Shown here in pieces: positions 1-6,540 of a stretch of 35,575 nt of DNA. Source of the DNA: a virus; IMG/VR virus record IMGVR_UViG_3300005253_000481, positions 1 through 35,575 of that record; one strand, 5' to 3'. The position numbers and the translations under genes were made by a program. The notes under the pieces are model-generated. The model ran no database searches and was not told the DNA's origin. It saw nothing but the letters and a program-made list of their open reading frames with translations. Within the stretch, counting starts at the first letter, position 1; every line of letters begins with the position of its first letter.

Positions 1-526
1 GCTTTCGGCCCTTCTTATAGGTGTCCGTATCGTTGTTGTAGGACTTCGCGCTCTGTGTGTACTTCCCCTTCTTATCTTTCGCCCGATTCGGGTAACCCTT
101 CCCCCACGCCCTGTGGTCGGAACGGAGAACCACCTGAAAACTCCGACCGAATCTCAGAGCCTCGCTAACCGTCAGACCATACGTATCCTCACGCGCTTCC
201 CTTTCGGCCTGTTTCACAACGGCGTTAAGGAATTTCTCTCCCCTCTCCGTCAATCGCTGCGCCGGGATCCCCGCGCCCATCGGGATCAACGAGTATACCG
301 GATATTCATCAAATAGACCCTCAATGAGGTTCATCGAGGCCGGTATCCGGCCCATCCTTAGCACTTCCGGCTCCACACCCAATACCGGCGATTCTACGAC
401 TTCAACCGCATGCTCGTTAAAGTATAGCTCGTCGAGTTCCTTGTCCAATGCTATGCGCTTGATCGAAGCCTTTTTGAGCTGATCGTAAAGGTTCTCCAAC
501 GCCTCCAGAGTAATGTGATCAGCCAT
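1..526 (-). CDS. Portal protein, N-terminal part (cut by window edge)
   Basis: Reading leftward from the ATG at 526, the frame is open to the window edge (175 residues, no stop). The ATG overlaps the stop codon of the large terminase gene (TAATG), so translation is probably coupled. Order small terminase, large terminase, portal is typical of tailed phages. The N-terminus resembles long portal proteins: a helical start, then a segment with RMGRIPASMNLIEGLF and MGAGIPAQRLTERGEKFLN, the kind of sequence seen where portals begin the clip/stem region. Portals form the dodecameric channel through which DNA is packaged. The assignment rests on position plus general resemblance; another head protein is possible. 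Confidence 0.6.
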   Translation of the reverse strand, partial: MADHITLEALENLYDQLKKASIKRIALDKELDELYFNEHAVEVVESPVLGVEPEVLRMGRIPASMNLIEGLFDEYPVYSLIPMGAGIPAQRLTERGEKFLNAVVKQAEREAREDTYGLTVSEALRFGRSFQVVLRSDHRAWGKGYPNRAKDKKGKYTQSAKSYNNDTDTYKKGRK

Positions 527-2043
527 TAGAACCCGCCCTCATCCTTGACCGGCACACCAGATCTCCTCTGGCTCATCGGAACCCGATCCACACCTACGGG
601 GGTGCCCTCCTCAAAGTACCGCATGGTTATGATAGTAGTCTCCACAAAGTCGTCGTTTTGAGCCAAGGGGTGAAGTTTATGTTCATGCAACCATTCTCCC
701 AACCAAAATGGCCCGTCTTCCGGAATCCTTGCTCTGGCGCTTTCAAATTCCGGGCTTATCAGCCTCGCCAGATCGGCCTTGGCCTTGTCTCCGCCGGGAA
801 TCTTTACTTCCTTGGTTACGTTCACACCAATTCGCTTCAGGTGCTGGGCCGCGATCCTGTCGATGGCTACCGATTTCCGAATGATCACCCTCACCGGCAC
901 CCGTGGATGGTCTTTCTTTGTCTTCTCCACGAACATAGCCATCTTCTTTTCGGCTTCGGGCATTTCCTCCCTGGTCCTACCGGCCTCTATTAGATACTTG
1001 AACGGCTTCCGTTTATCGTCATATCCCCATGACGCCCAAGCTGAATAGTCCGACATCTCCGTGTCAGTGTAAGCCGCGTCCAACGCCACAAGGATGCCAG
1101 TCAATTTCGGCAGTTCCTTGTATCGCCTGAACCACTTGAAGATGTGGCCCTCTGCCGGTGCCGGTTGTCCCTGGTATTGACAGGCGAACACGCTTGCCCC
1201 CACCTCCCGCGCCGTCCTTTTCAGCTTCTTTAGCGACCACTCTTCGGGCCAATAGCTTTTCTCGTTCCCCTCTTCATCTTGCACCAGGGCCTGGGTCAAC
1301 ACTAGATGCCATTCCTCTGGCTCTTCGCCGTTGGCCCCGCATTTCCCGTTACATTCGTAGTCGTGATGGAAACCGTGCTCGGCCATCAATTTCCCCGGAA
1401 CGTCGTCCTCCGCCCATCGGAACCCCGTCACTACCATCCGCGCATCGGGCCTCAATCTCGGCAGCAACACCGACTGGACCCTCTTCCAGGTCCTCACCCG
1501 TTGCAGCTTCGATATTACATCCTCCGGGTCATGGGGGTCGTCCAGCACAATTTCGTCATAGTGATAGGCCAACACACCGCCGAACACGCTCGCGGCCCTC
1601 AATGATGGGTCCGGATCTCCGGCGTTGGGCCTCCGCAGATACCAGGCCCCCTCTCCCCATCCCGCTTTCTTGTTCGGTTTCACGGTGGGGAACACATATT
1701 GAAATTCCGGACTCATCATTGTGTCCCTGATCGCGACACTTCTCGATTCCGCGACCTCCTGCCCATAGCTCAGATAGGCCATGTGCTTCGTCGGGTCCTC
1801 CCCCAATTGCCGCGCCGTGTAAATCACCCCAGGCCACGTCGTCTTGGCACTTGAGGGAGGACCCAGGATAATGACTCTCTTTATCGTTGAGTCGTCCAGC
1901 GTGTCACACCATCTCCGGTGATGCGGCATGCAAGGCCACCCAAATACAAATTCACCGAAGTCCGAGAGGTTCTTCCTCGCCCCAGCGATCCTCGCGTAGA
2001 CCTCGGCAGGCTTTTGCGCTCCTTCGGGTAAAGCTACTGTCAC
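526..2043 (-). CDS. terL: Large terminase subunit (packaging ATPase and nuclease)
   Basis: A 505-residue protein that powers DNA packaging into the capsid and cuts the concatemer. Walker A is GPPSSAKTT (residues 61-69), Walker B is IVLDDPHD (165-172), and a TGFRW segment (206-210) follows the ATPase core. The RNase H-like nuclease domain begins near LVALDAAYTD (Asp322) and has a later acidic pair in QNDDFVETT (Asp464/465). Length and domain order are normal. The start is GTG at 2043, overlapping the stop of the previous small gene (GTGA). It is the sixth gene of the packaging operon and is followed directly by the presumed portal gene. Confidence 0.93.
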   Translation of the reverse strand: MTVALPEGAQKPAEVYARIAGARKNLSDFGEFVFGWPCMPHHRRWCDTLDDSTIKRVIILGPPSSAKTTWPGVIYTARQLGEDPTKHMAYLSYGQEVAESRSVAIRDTMMSPEFQYVFPTVKPNKKAGWGEGAWYLRRPNAGDPDPSLRAASVFGGVLAYHYDEIVLDDPHDPEDVISKLQRVRTWKRVQSVLLPRLRPDARMVVTGFRWAEDDVPGKLMAEHGFHHDYECNGKCGANGEEPEEWHLVLTQALVQDEEGNEKSYWPEEWSLKKLKRTAREVGASVFACQYQGQPAPAEGHIFKWFRRYKELPKLTGILVALDAAYTDTEMSDYSAWASWGYDDKRKPFKYLIEAGRTREEMPEAEKKMAMFVEKTKKDHPRVPVRVIIRKSVAIDRIAAQHLKRIGVNVTKEVKIPGGDKAKADLARLISPEFESARARIPEDGPFWLGEWLHEHKLHPLAQNDDFVETTIITMRYFEEGTPVGVDRVPMSQRRSGVPVKDEGGF

Positions 2044-2243
2044 ACCATCACTCCGTGTCGCCTCCGTGCTGCAAGCCGCCGCTGAGCCCTATTCATCGCT
2101 ACCCGCCCCACATCCACCATATCCTTTACGGACTCCGACACGGGCACCTCGTTAGTCTTCTGAAGATGCGCCATTAGTTGAGCGCGGTCTAGCGCCCTCT
2201 CTGCCGGGGTCAGGTCTCGCGTCTCACCTGTGTCTTGGTTCAT
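2040..2243 (-). CDS. Small basic protein between terminase genes
   Basis: Encodes 67 residues. The chosen start (ATG at 2243) has GGAGG five bases upstream and overlaps the stop of the preceding mini-gene (ATGA). An in-frame ATG four codons upstream lacks a good ribosome site. The protein is helical, acidic at the N-terminus and ends in a strongly basic tail (RRLAARRRHG). The stop overlaps the GTG of the large terminase. The product is unknown; the basic tail could contact DNA during packaging, but that is only a guess from charge and position. Confidence 0.65.
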   Translation of the reverse strand: MNQDTGETRDLTPAERALDRAQLMAHLQKTNEVPVSESVKDMVDVGRVAMNRAQRRLAARRRHGVMV

Positions 2244-2380
2244 CGTCGCCTCCATACAACTATCACTCCATCAAAACCGAGCGCCAGGATACCTTTGCCT
2301 CCCACAGAGTCCCGCAACCCTGTGTTCGGCTTTGACCATCGGGGGTACGACGACCCTGACGCCCGGATTTGATCAATCAT
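2240..2380 (-). CDS. Mini-gene in the packaging operon (46 residues)
   Basis: A 46-codon frame that begins with an ATG overlapping the stop of the upstream gene and ends with a TGA overlapping the next start. It fills exactly the gap between two better supported genes, which is the main argument that it is translated. The sequence contains GILALGFDGVIVVWRRR near its end, a hydrophobic strand followed by arginines. I do not recognise a family. Confidence 0.5.
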   Translation of the reverse strand: MIDQIRASGSSYPRWSKPNTGLRDSVGGKGILALGFDGVIVVWRRR

Positions 2381-2595
2381 ACTGGCTCCTCAATTGCTGC
2401 CAGAACCCAATCATCGCGACCGTACTTCTCGCCAAGCCACTCCAGCAGTATTTGCATCTGATAATTATTTAGCCTAGGCCGATCCACAGGGACCGCGATG
2501 GTTACTCCAAAGGCGTATTCTCCCCCTATCCACTCATATACCTCAACGATCTTTATACCTTCAAAGGGGCACCTGCCCAAGGGTAGTTTCGTCAC
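2377..2595 (-). CDS. Hypothetical protein of packaging operon (72 residues)
   Basis: Starts at GTG 2595, overlapping the stop of the preceding gene as GTGA, and ends overlapping the ATG of the next gene. The product has a strand-rich middle (EYAFGVTIAVPVDRP) and a C-terminal helix (QMQILLEWLGEKYG), so it looks like a folded alpha/beta domain rather than a chance frame. No family recognised. Its place between the terminase genes suggests a role in, or simple transcriptional linkage to, packaging. Confidence 0.6.
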   Translation of the reverse strand: MTKLPLGRCPFEGIKIVEVYEWIGGEYAFGVTIAVPVDRPRLNNYQMQILLEWLGEKYGRDDWVLAAIEEPV

Positions 2596-2753
2596 GGGTA
2601 ATTCCGCTCCACCGACTCGCCCCAGTTGCTGCAGCCGTGACAGAACACCTCATCCACTCCAATTACGAAGACGGCAAAGAGCGCCAGGATAGCCACCATT
2701 GCTAATAGGACCAACAGGGCGGTCCACAAACGTTCAATCCTCCACCTAAGCAC
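2592..2753 (-). CDS. Small single-span membrane protein
   Basis: Encodes 53 residues from a GTG at 2753 that lies inside the last codons of the small terminase gene. The stop overlaps the next GTG start. Residues 1-8 are basic, residues 10-33 are a continuous hydrophobic segment (LWTALLVLLAMVAILALF and on), and the tail carries CHGC. The layout suggests an N-in, single-pass membrane protein with a small exposed cysteine-containing tail. A membrane peptide in a packaging operon is unusual; a holin-like role cannot be excluded. Support is the tight overlap on both sides and the clear membrane segment. Confidence 0.6.
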   Translation of the reverse strand: MLRWRIERLWTALLVLLAMVAILALFAVFVIGVDEVFCHGCSNWGESVERNYP

Positions 2754-3273
2754 TTGCAGGTGCCTCTATCGCTTTGAACTCGCCCTCGATGGGTTTACCC
2801 CGTTCCGCGAGTCTCTCAAGCTCTTCCTCCGACAACCCTGCGATGGCCCGGATCACGCCATCTCCGGCGATGGCAAGATTGAGGACCCCACCAAGGTTGA
2901 CCCCCTCAAACTTATCTCGATACCTGTCCGGCATGTTGGCCTTGGCAAGGAAGATGAGAAGAGTGCTATCATATTTGTGGATCACGCCGACCTGCTTGCC
3001 GCCTTGATAGACCGGTTCGTCCCAACCTAGAACAGCGCGGCGATAGATTTCTTTCTCGATTTTGTCGTTGACTTCCTCACGAGCCGCAATATAGCGTTCC
3101 CTGAACTCCGGGTCGTCTCTAGCCCATTCACCGGGCCGGTTACGGTTAAGAGCCTTGCCTCCGACTGTGACAGCAAGGCAGGCATCGCGGATAATACCAC
3201 ATTCTAGATAGGCTTCGATGAACTGGTCTTGTCTTTCGGTCCGTTCTGCAGTCTGAATCGGGGGCTCTGCCAT
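2746..3273 (-). CDS. terS: Small terminase subunit
   Basis: A 175-residue protein that recognises phage DNA and recruits the large terminase. The N-terminal part (TERQDQFIEAYLECGIIRDACLAV) looks like the helix-turn-helix DNA-binding region common in small terminases; the middle is a long helical segment, and the C-terminus ends in an acidic helix. I chose ATG 3273 rather than the longer frame to 3312, because the upstream residues overlap a near-perfect promoter (TTGACA, 18 bp, TATGAT). With that start the mRNA would be almost leaderless. First gene of the leftward packaging operon. Identity rests on position before terL and fold resemblance. Confidence 0.8.
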   Translation of the reverse strand: MAEPPIQTAERTERQDQFIEAYLECGIIRDACLAVTVGGKALNRNRPGEWARDDPEFRERYIAAREEVNDKIEKEIYRRAVLGWDEPVYQGGKQVGVIHKYDSTLLIFLAKANMPDRYRDKFEGVNLGGVLNLAIAGDGVIRAIAGLSEEELERLAERGKPIEGEFKAIEAPASA

Positions 3274-3282
3274 GGTAGTACC

Positions 3283-3312
3283 ATCATACACCATACGGGA
3301 GGCTGCTGTCAA
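3283..3312 (-). promoter_or_regulatory. Sigma-70-type promoter for the packaging operon
   Basis: Minus strand: TTGACA at 3312-3307, an 18-bp spacer, TATGAT at 3288-3283, then GG. It matches the spacing and the trailing GG of the early promoters on the plus strand. The expected transcription start lies within about three bases of the terS ATG at 3273. Confidence 0.7.
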
Positions 3313-3352
3313 TACCCCCTGCTAAAGTGGACTTTTCGAGGCCACAGCTACC

Positions 3353-3395
3353 CTCTAACACCACTACCCCCTACGGGGTAGGGGTGGTGTTAGAG
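3353..3395. repeat. Long palindrome built on the CTCTAAC iteron
   Basis: Left arm 3353-3370 and right arm 3375-3395 pair over 18 bp, with a 4-base loop (CTAC) and a GGG bulge on the right side. The outer 12 bp are CTCTAACACCAC and its complement, so each arm starts with the same CTCTAAC core that is repeated downstream. It lies between the divergent packaging and early operons. It may be an initiator-binding site or an extruded cruciform; neither strand shows a T-run expected of a terminator. Confidence 0.75.
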
Positions 3396-3425
3396 AGGTC
3401 TGTTCTGGATGGCGGGCTATATTGG

Positions 3426-3602
3426 CTCTAACGGTGCTCTAACGGGGCTCTAACGGTGCTCTAACACCCTGTGGTTATCTGGATAGAACGGGCGTTTTAT
3501 GCTCTCTACGGGGCTCTAACAGCCGGGGTTGCCCCGCTCTCCGACCGTGCTCTAACGGCCCTCTAACGGTGCTCTTACGGGCTTCTAACGGCTCTCTAAC
3601 AC
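3426..3602 (+). repeat. 11-bp iteron array, candidate replication origin
   Basis: The core CTCTAACGG (variants CTCTAACAC, CTCTAACAG, CTCTTACGG, TTCTAACGG) starts at 3426, 3437, 3448 and 3459, again at 3514, then at 3550, 3561, 3572, 3583 and 3594. Within each block the period is exactly 11 bp, close to one helical turn, so bound proteins would line up on one face. Inverted copies of the core occur at 3389-3395 and 3643-3649. Phased iterons in a divergent intergenic region are typical of origins or of clustered operators. No initiator protein binding this motif can be named. Confidence 0.7.
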
Positions 3603-4056
3603 CCAGGCCCGATTAAAACACCTGTTCGGTTCTTACATACTTGTTAGAGCCTACTTCGCTCCCGGAGTGAAACGCCCGTTCTAATATTGGGAATCTCCTA
3701 AACTCTACGCGCGGTTTCGGGGTGTGCTTCCAGGGGACCCGTTCGCGCCAACCGAGGACACCGCCGTCGTCCCCTCGCGCGTCGCGCCCACGTCCCGCGC
3801 TCCCGCGACACGCGCGAACGCGAGCCGGAGGCTCCGGGTCGCCCCGTCGGGTCGCTCTCGCGGGTCGCGCGCGCTTTGCAGGCTTGCTCGCGCCCACCAC
3901 GCAAGCGCCGTGACACGGGCGGCGTGCGCCTCACGCGGCGGGGCCGCGCACGACGGAGGGGTTGCGCCCCAGCCCCGGCTGTGGTAACCTGGGGACGGAC
4001 CAGCAGAGCGAGGTCGGTCACCCGTCCGGCCCGCCAGCAGCGAAAGGAGGCCAGTA
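3603..4056. other. Long intergenic region, AT-richer start then very GC-rich
   Basis: No convincing gene. Bases 3603-3720 are moderately AT-rich and carry one inverted CTCTAAC core. Bases 3720-3960 are extremely GC-rich with many CGCG runs and short palindromes, for example CCGGAGGCTCCGG at 3825-3837. Open frames on both strands here have no plausible ribosome site and read as low-complexity Arg/Ala/Pro. A weak promoter lies at 3962-3990 and the 5' leader of the first early gene follows. Confidence 0.6.
3962..3990 (+). promoter_or_regulatory. Probable promoter of the first early operon
   Basis: TTGCGC, a 17-bp spacer, then TAACCT followed by GGGG. It is weaker than the other early promoters but has the same trailing GG and lies about 60 bases upstream of the first rightward gene. 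Confidence 0.35.
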
Positions 4057-4422
4057 GTGGCCAGCAAGCTCACGACCCGCACAAGCACGAAGCGCGACCG
4101 CAAGGCCGGTCCCGTCCGGCAGGTCGCCCCGCCCACGAACGGCCACCAGCCAGCGAGCGACCTTGCGCACACCTGCTCCTGCTCCTGTGGCCGGACCTGG
4201 GCACCACGCGCCGCGAAGCCAGCCCACGCCTGCGGTTGCGAGCCTGGTTGTCAGGCCACGACCAAGCGCACCTACGCTCAGGGGCACGACGCGAAGGCGC
4301 TCGCGTTCGTTCGCAAGCTCCGCGCCGCCGGTGGCAAGCCAGAGAGCAAGGCAGACAAGGCCAGGGTCGCCCACCTGAGCAAGGCTGGGCTGCTCACGGG
4401 CCTGGTCGCCCACCTGAGCTAG
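4057..4422 (+). CDS. Zinc-finger-like early protein (CxCxCG...GHDAK family)
   Basis: Encodes 121 residues from GTG 4057 with AAAGGAGG seven bases upstream. The middle carries cysteine clusters (CSCSCG, then CGCEPGC) and a conserved-looking TTKRTYAQGHDAKALAFVRK stretch. The same pattern, cysteines then F/Y, GHDA and R-K, occurs in the C-terminal part of the protein ending at 13382, so the two are probable paralogues. Such small cysteine-rich proteins are common in phage early regions; the function is unknown. Zinc binding and DNA or protein contact are inferred from the cysteine spacing. First gene of the rightward early region; unusually GC-rich coding sequence. Confidence 0.75.
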   Translation: MASKLTTRTSTKRDRKAGPVRQVAPPTNGHQPASDLAHTCSCSCGRTWAPRAAKPAHACGCEPGCQATTKRTYAQGHDAKALAFVRKLRAAGGKPESKADKARVAHLSKAGLLTGLVAHLS

Positions 4423-4522
4423 CGCAGGCGAAACCTGAGCCCGCGCAAGCGGGCCAGGTCGTGCGGGGGCGCAAACACCCGCACCTGACGAGCCAGTCGC
4501 TCGTAGCGGGAAGGGGAACCAA

Positions 4523-4747
4523 ATGACTGACGAACGAGCGCGGAAACAGAACGTGCTTGCGTCCCTAGCAGCAGCACGGGAACGAGGCGACAACATCTTC
4601 GTTGTGTGCGCGTTCTGCGGGAGCGACCTGCGGACGTGTGCTTGCGCAGACGCAAAGGCGCACGACGAAGCCGCAGCCACGAAGATCCGGAACCCACGTG
4701 TGCGAGCCTGCGCGGACCGGCTCACTGCTCGCAGGTACGCAAGCTAG
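4523..4747 (+). CDS. Small cysteine-rich early protein
   Basis: Encodes 74 residues with GGAAGGGGA upstream of ATG 4523. An N-terminal basic helix is followed by CAFCGSDLRTCAC, a pair of close cysteine motifs that could hold one zinc ion. No family recognised. It lies between two structured GC-rich spacers (for example GTGCGGG...CCCGCAC just upstream at 4470-4493). Confidence 0.65.
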   Translation: MTDERARKQNVLASLAAARERGDNIFVVCAFCGSDLRTCACADAKAHDEAAATKIRNPRVRACADRLTARRYAS

Positions 4748-4828
4748 CGGACCCACCCGCACGGGGGCACGAGCACCCTCCCGTTCGTGCCTCCCGCCGG
4801 TTGGTTCGTAGCAGGAAGGGAGACCGAA

Positions 4829-5044
4829 GTGGAACACTGTCCCGACCACCCAGGGACGCGAGTAGACGAGGTTCCGTGTGTGGGCTGCGCCCGCACGGTT
4901 GCGGGGCTTGCGCACTGGCTCAGGCGCGAAGTGCGGGAGTTTGCGTACGAGTTCGCACCTGAGGGTGTGAACCCGGACGACTACGAGCGCGAGGTTTGGG
5001 TCGACTGGACCGAGGGAAGGCTCACGCTTGCGTTCACACGCTAG
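4829..5044 (+). CDS. Small early protein with CPDH/CVGC cysteine pairs
   Basis: I place the start at GTG 4829 because AAGGGAGACCGAA, the usual leader of this gene series, lies directly upstream; a start 14 codons earlier has none. The 71-residue product begins EHCPDHPGTRVDEVPCVGC, giving two cysteine/histidine pairs near the N-terminus, followed by an acidic alpha/beta part ending DWTEGRLTLAF. Function unknown. Confidence 0.65.
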   Translation: MEHCPDHPGTRVDEVPCVGCARTVAGLAHWLRREVREFAYEFAPEGVNPDDYEREVWVDWTEGRLTLAFTR

Positions 5045-5054
5045 CCACACGAAC

Positions 5055-5075
5055 GGGGGCGCACGAAGCGCCCCC
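5055..5075 (+). other. GC-rich hairpin between small early genes
   Basis: GGGGGCGC (5055-5062) and GCGCCCCC (5068-5075) form a perfect 8-bp stem with a 5-base loop. No T-run follows, so it is more likely an mRNA stabiliser or partial attenuator than a classic terminator. Confidence 0.5.
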
Positions 5076-5096
5076 ACGAGCGAGAGGAGACCGAAC

Positions 5097-5228
5097 ATGA
5101 GGCACTTTACGCTGGTTTGCGGCGGCTGCGAGGCGCGCGGTCGTTTGTGGGGCTGGTTGCTTGCGGACGCGATCGCCCGCTGGCACGAACGCACGACCGG
5201 ACACCACGTTGCGCGTTACCTGAGCTAA
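5097..5228 (+). CDS. Small early protein, 43 residues
   Basis: ATG 5097 follows GAGAGGAGACCGAAC. The product (start MRHFTLVCGGCEARGRLWGW) has one CxxC pair and a later WHERTTGHH histidine group, a possible short zinc finger. The longer in-frame extension upstream overlaps a hairpin and lacks a ribosome site. Function unknown. Confidence 0.6.
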   Translation: MRHFTLVCGGCEARGRLWGWLLADAIARWHERTTGHHVARYLS

Positions 5229-5241
5229 GGAGAGGTGAACC

Positions 5242-5493
5242 ATGGGAACAGCAAGAGAGCGATGCGTGCGCTGTGGACACGCAGACAACGAGCACATGCG
5301 CAACGGTAGGTGCGTGAGCCACCGATGCACGTGCCGTGGGTTTGTAGCCACAGGTAAGCTAGAGCGCGCGTACGACGCGAAGCTGCGGGCGTACGAACAG
5401 GCACAGACCCGTGCGCTGGACCTGCGTGACGAGGCGGACCAAGCCTACGACGCGTGGCAAGCGGCAGCGGCAGAGAGCGGGGAAATGACCTGA
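5242..5493 (+). CDS. Zinc-ribbon-like protein with helical tail
   Basis: Encodes 83 residues; ATG 5242 is preceded by AAGGAGAGGTGAACC. Residues 8-33 hold CVRCGHADNEH and CVSHRCTC, a four-cysteine cluster with histidines, typical of a small zinc-binding domain. Residues 40-80 form one long charged helix (KLRAYEQAQTRALDLRDEAD), likely a coiled coil. Function unknown; probably a small oligomeric adaptor. Confidence 0.68.
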   Translation: MGTARERCVRCGHADNEHMRNGRCVSHRCTCRGFVATGKLERAYDAKLRAYEQAQTRALDLRDEADQAYDAWQAAAAESGEMT

Positions 5494-5503
5494 TTCACGG
5501 GGA

Positions 5504-5533
5504 TTGACAACGACCCAGCGACTGTTTTACCGT
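5504..5533 (+). promoter_or_regulatory. Early promoter, poor -10
   Basis: TTGACA at 5504-5509 with an 18-bp spacer to TACCGT at 5528-5533, then GG and a GACG start region that resembles the other early promoters. The -10 is weak, so activity is uncertain. It would serve the gene at 5570. Confidence 0.4.
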
Positions 5534-5569
5534 GGACGTAGCGACACGGACCAGCGAAAGGAGACCGGC

Positions 5570-5794
5570 ATGACTGACTACGGCGCGCCTTACGGCGAAC
5601 GACCGGAGCCGGACGTAGGCAAGAGCCTGGGCTGCTACGATTGCGAGGGCGAATTCGCGAGCGTGGACGAGCTTGAGGCACACGAACGTGAGAGCGGACA
5701 CGGATGTGAGACGTGTGGAGGCAAGGGCGGATGCGACGAGCTTGGCTGTGACCTCCCCTGCCACGAATGTAACCGACCAAAGAAAGGGGACTGA
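5570..5794 (+). CDS. C2H2 zinc-finger early protein
   Basis: Encodes 74 residues; the start is ATG 5570 behind AAAGGAGACCGGC. Residues 24-47 read CYDC, 12 residues, then H and H (EAHERESGH), the classic C2H2 finger spacing. Further CETCGG and CDLPCHEC motifs follow, so two metal sites are possible. Function unknown; DNA or protein binding is inferred from the finger. Confidence 0.7.
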   Translation: MTDYGAPYGERPEPDVGKSLGCYDCEGEFASVDELEAHERESGHGCETCGGKGGCDELGCDLPCHECNRPKKGD

Positions 5795-5795
5795 A

Positions 5796-5984
5796 ATGGC
5801 GAAACCACTACCCGAAGGTCCTGAATCCCCGTGGGAACGCCCGTTCGCAAGCAGACCCAGCTCACGTTACCAGCGCCTTTGCGCTCTGGTGTGCGTTGCC
5901 GCAGACGACGCAGGCGTGAGCATGAACACAGTTTGGGATTGGTACGACGAGGGCAAGCTAAAGCTAACGAGCAGAGAGAATTGA
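5796..5984 (+). CDS. Small early protein, 62 residues
   Basis: Starts one base after the previous stop, with AAAGGGGACTGAA before ATG 5796. The second half (VAADDAGVSMNTVWDWYDEGKL) looks like a short helix-turn-helix of the MerR/excisionase type, where a W-x-W or W-Y follows the recognition helix. It could be a small DNA-binding regulator; that is inference from pattern only. Confidence 0.6.
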   Translation: MAKPLPEGPESPWERPFASRPSSRYQRLCALVCVAADDAGVSMNTVWDWYDEGKLKLTSREN

Positions 5985-6010
5985 CAGCGAACGGACGCCC
6001 ATGTTCCAAT
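5981..6010 (+). promoter_or_regulatory. Early promoter
   Basis: TTGACA at 5981-5986, 18-bp spacer, TCCAAT at 6005-6010, then GG. The -35 overlaps the stop of the preceding gene. Serves the gene at 6047. Confidence 0.6.
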
Positions 6011-6046
6011 GGTCGCGACAACGGGCAGTAGCGAAGGGAGACTGAA

Positions 6047-6259
6047 ATGTTCCGGTACACGTTGCTCCTAGAGCGAGGGAGCGAAGAAGAATTCGCGCAG
6101 GGACAGCAGGTGGTTGTGTTGGCGGCTGCGCTAGCACGTCACCTCGTGACCCCACACGACGACGCCCAGCGCGAGCCTGACGAGAACGCGCTCCACACGT
6201 ACAGGGAAGACTTGGCAATAGAAATCTTCGGCGAGCTGACCGAAGGAGATGTGAGGTAG
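6047..6259 (+). CDS. Hypothetical early protein, 70 residues
   Basis: ATG 6047 follows GAAGGGAGACTGAA. The product starts with a strand (MFRYTLLLERGSEEEF) and continues with a helical, acidic part. No cysteines and no recognised family. It is the first gene after the 5981 promoter; a GGCAAGC/GCTTGCC hairpin follows at 6286-6301. Confidence 0.62.
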   Translation: MFRYTLLLERGSEEEFAQGQQVVVLAAALARHLVTPHDDAQREPDENALHTYREDLAIEIFGELTEGDVR

Positions 6260-6344
6260 CCTCGCGTTCCCACGCTAGTTGGGCAGGCAAGCCCGCTTGC
6301 CCGACCTGCGCGGGCACATGAAGCATCAGGAAAGGAGGTGAAAC

Positions 6345-6527
6345 ATGGACTACGGCAAGTGCACCGGCCTGATCAGCTGCGCCTGTCACGACCACTACGC
6401 CCGCACGGTCCGGAAGCTGCGCGAGGCCGACAGCGTGAGCAGGCAACTACGCGAGACAGCCATTCGGCTCATCGCGCAGAAATACGGCGTGCCGGAGCGT
6501 GAGGTCATTCACTCGCTCCAGCGTTAG
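6345..6527 (+). CDS. Hypothetical early protein, 60 residues
   Basis: ATG 6345 has an excellent AAAGGAGGTGAAAC leader. The N-terminus has CTGLISCACHDHY, possibly a metal site, and the C-terminal half is a helix pair ending KYGVPEREVIHSLQR, which resembles a short DNA-binding or dimerisation helix. Function unknown. Confidence 0.65.
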   Translation: MDYGKCTGLISCACHDHYARTVRKLREADSVSRQLRETAIRLIAQKYGVPEREVIHSLQR

Positions 6528-6540
6528 AAGGGAGACGAAA

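Noticed and set aside
1158-1730. Long plus-strand frame opposite the large terminase gene
   Set aside because: Pro/Arg/Ser-rich shadow of a clearly coding minus-strand gene.
3426-3602. CRISPR-like array
   Set aside because: Repeats are about 9-11 bp and directly adjacent; no unique spacers and no cas genes. Iterons explain it better.
3613-4050. Several open frames on both strands in the GC-rich region
   Set aside because: GC-driven lack of stops; products are Arg/Ala/Pro-rich with no ribosome sites.
4018-4725. Long minus-strand frame opposite the first early genes
   Set aside because: It is antisense to two genes with good ribosome sites and reads as low-complexity sequence.
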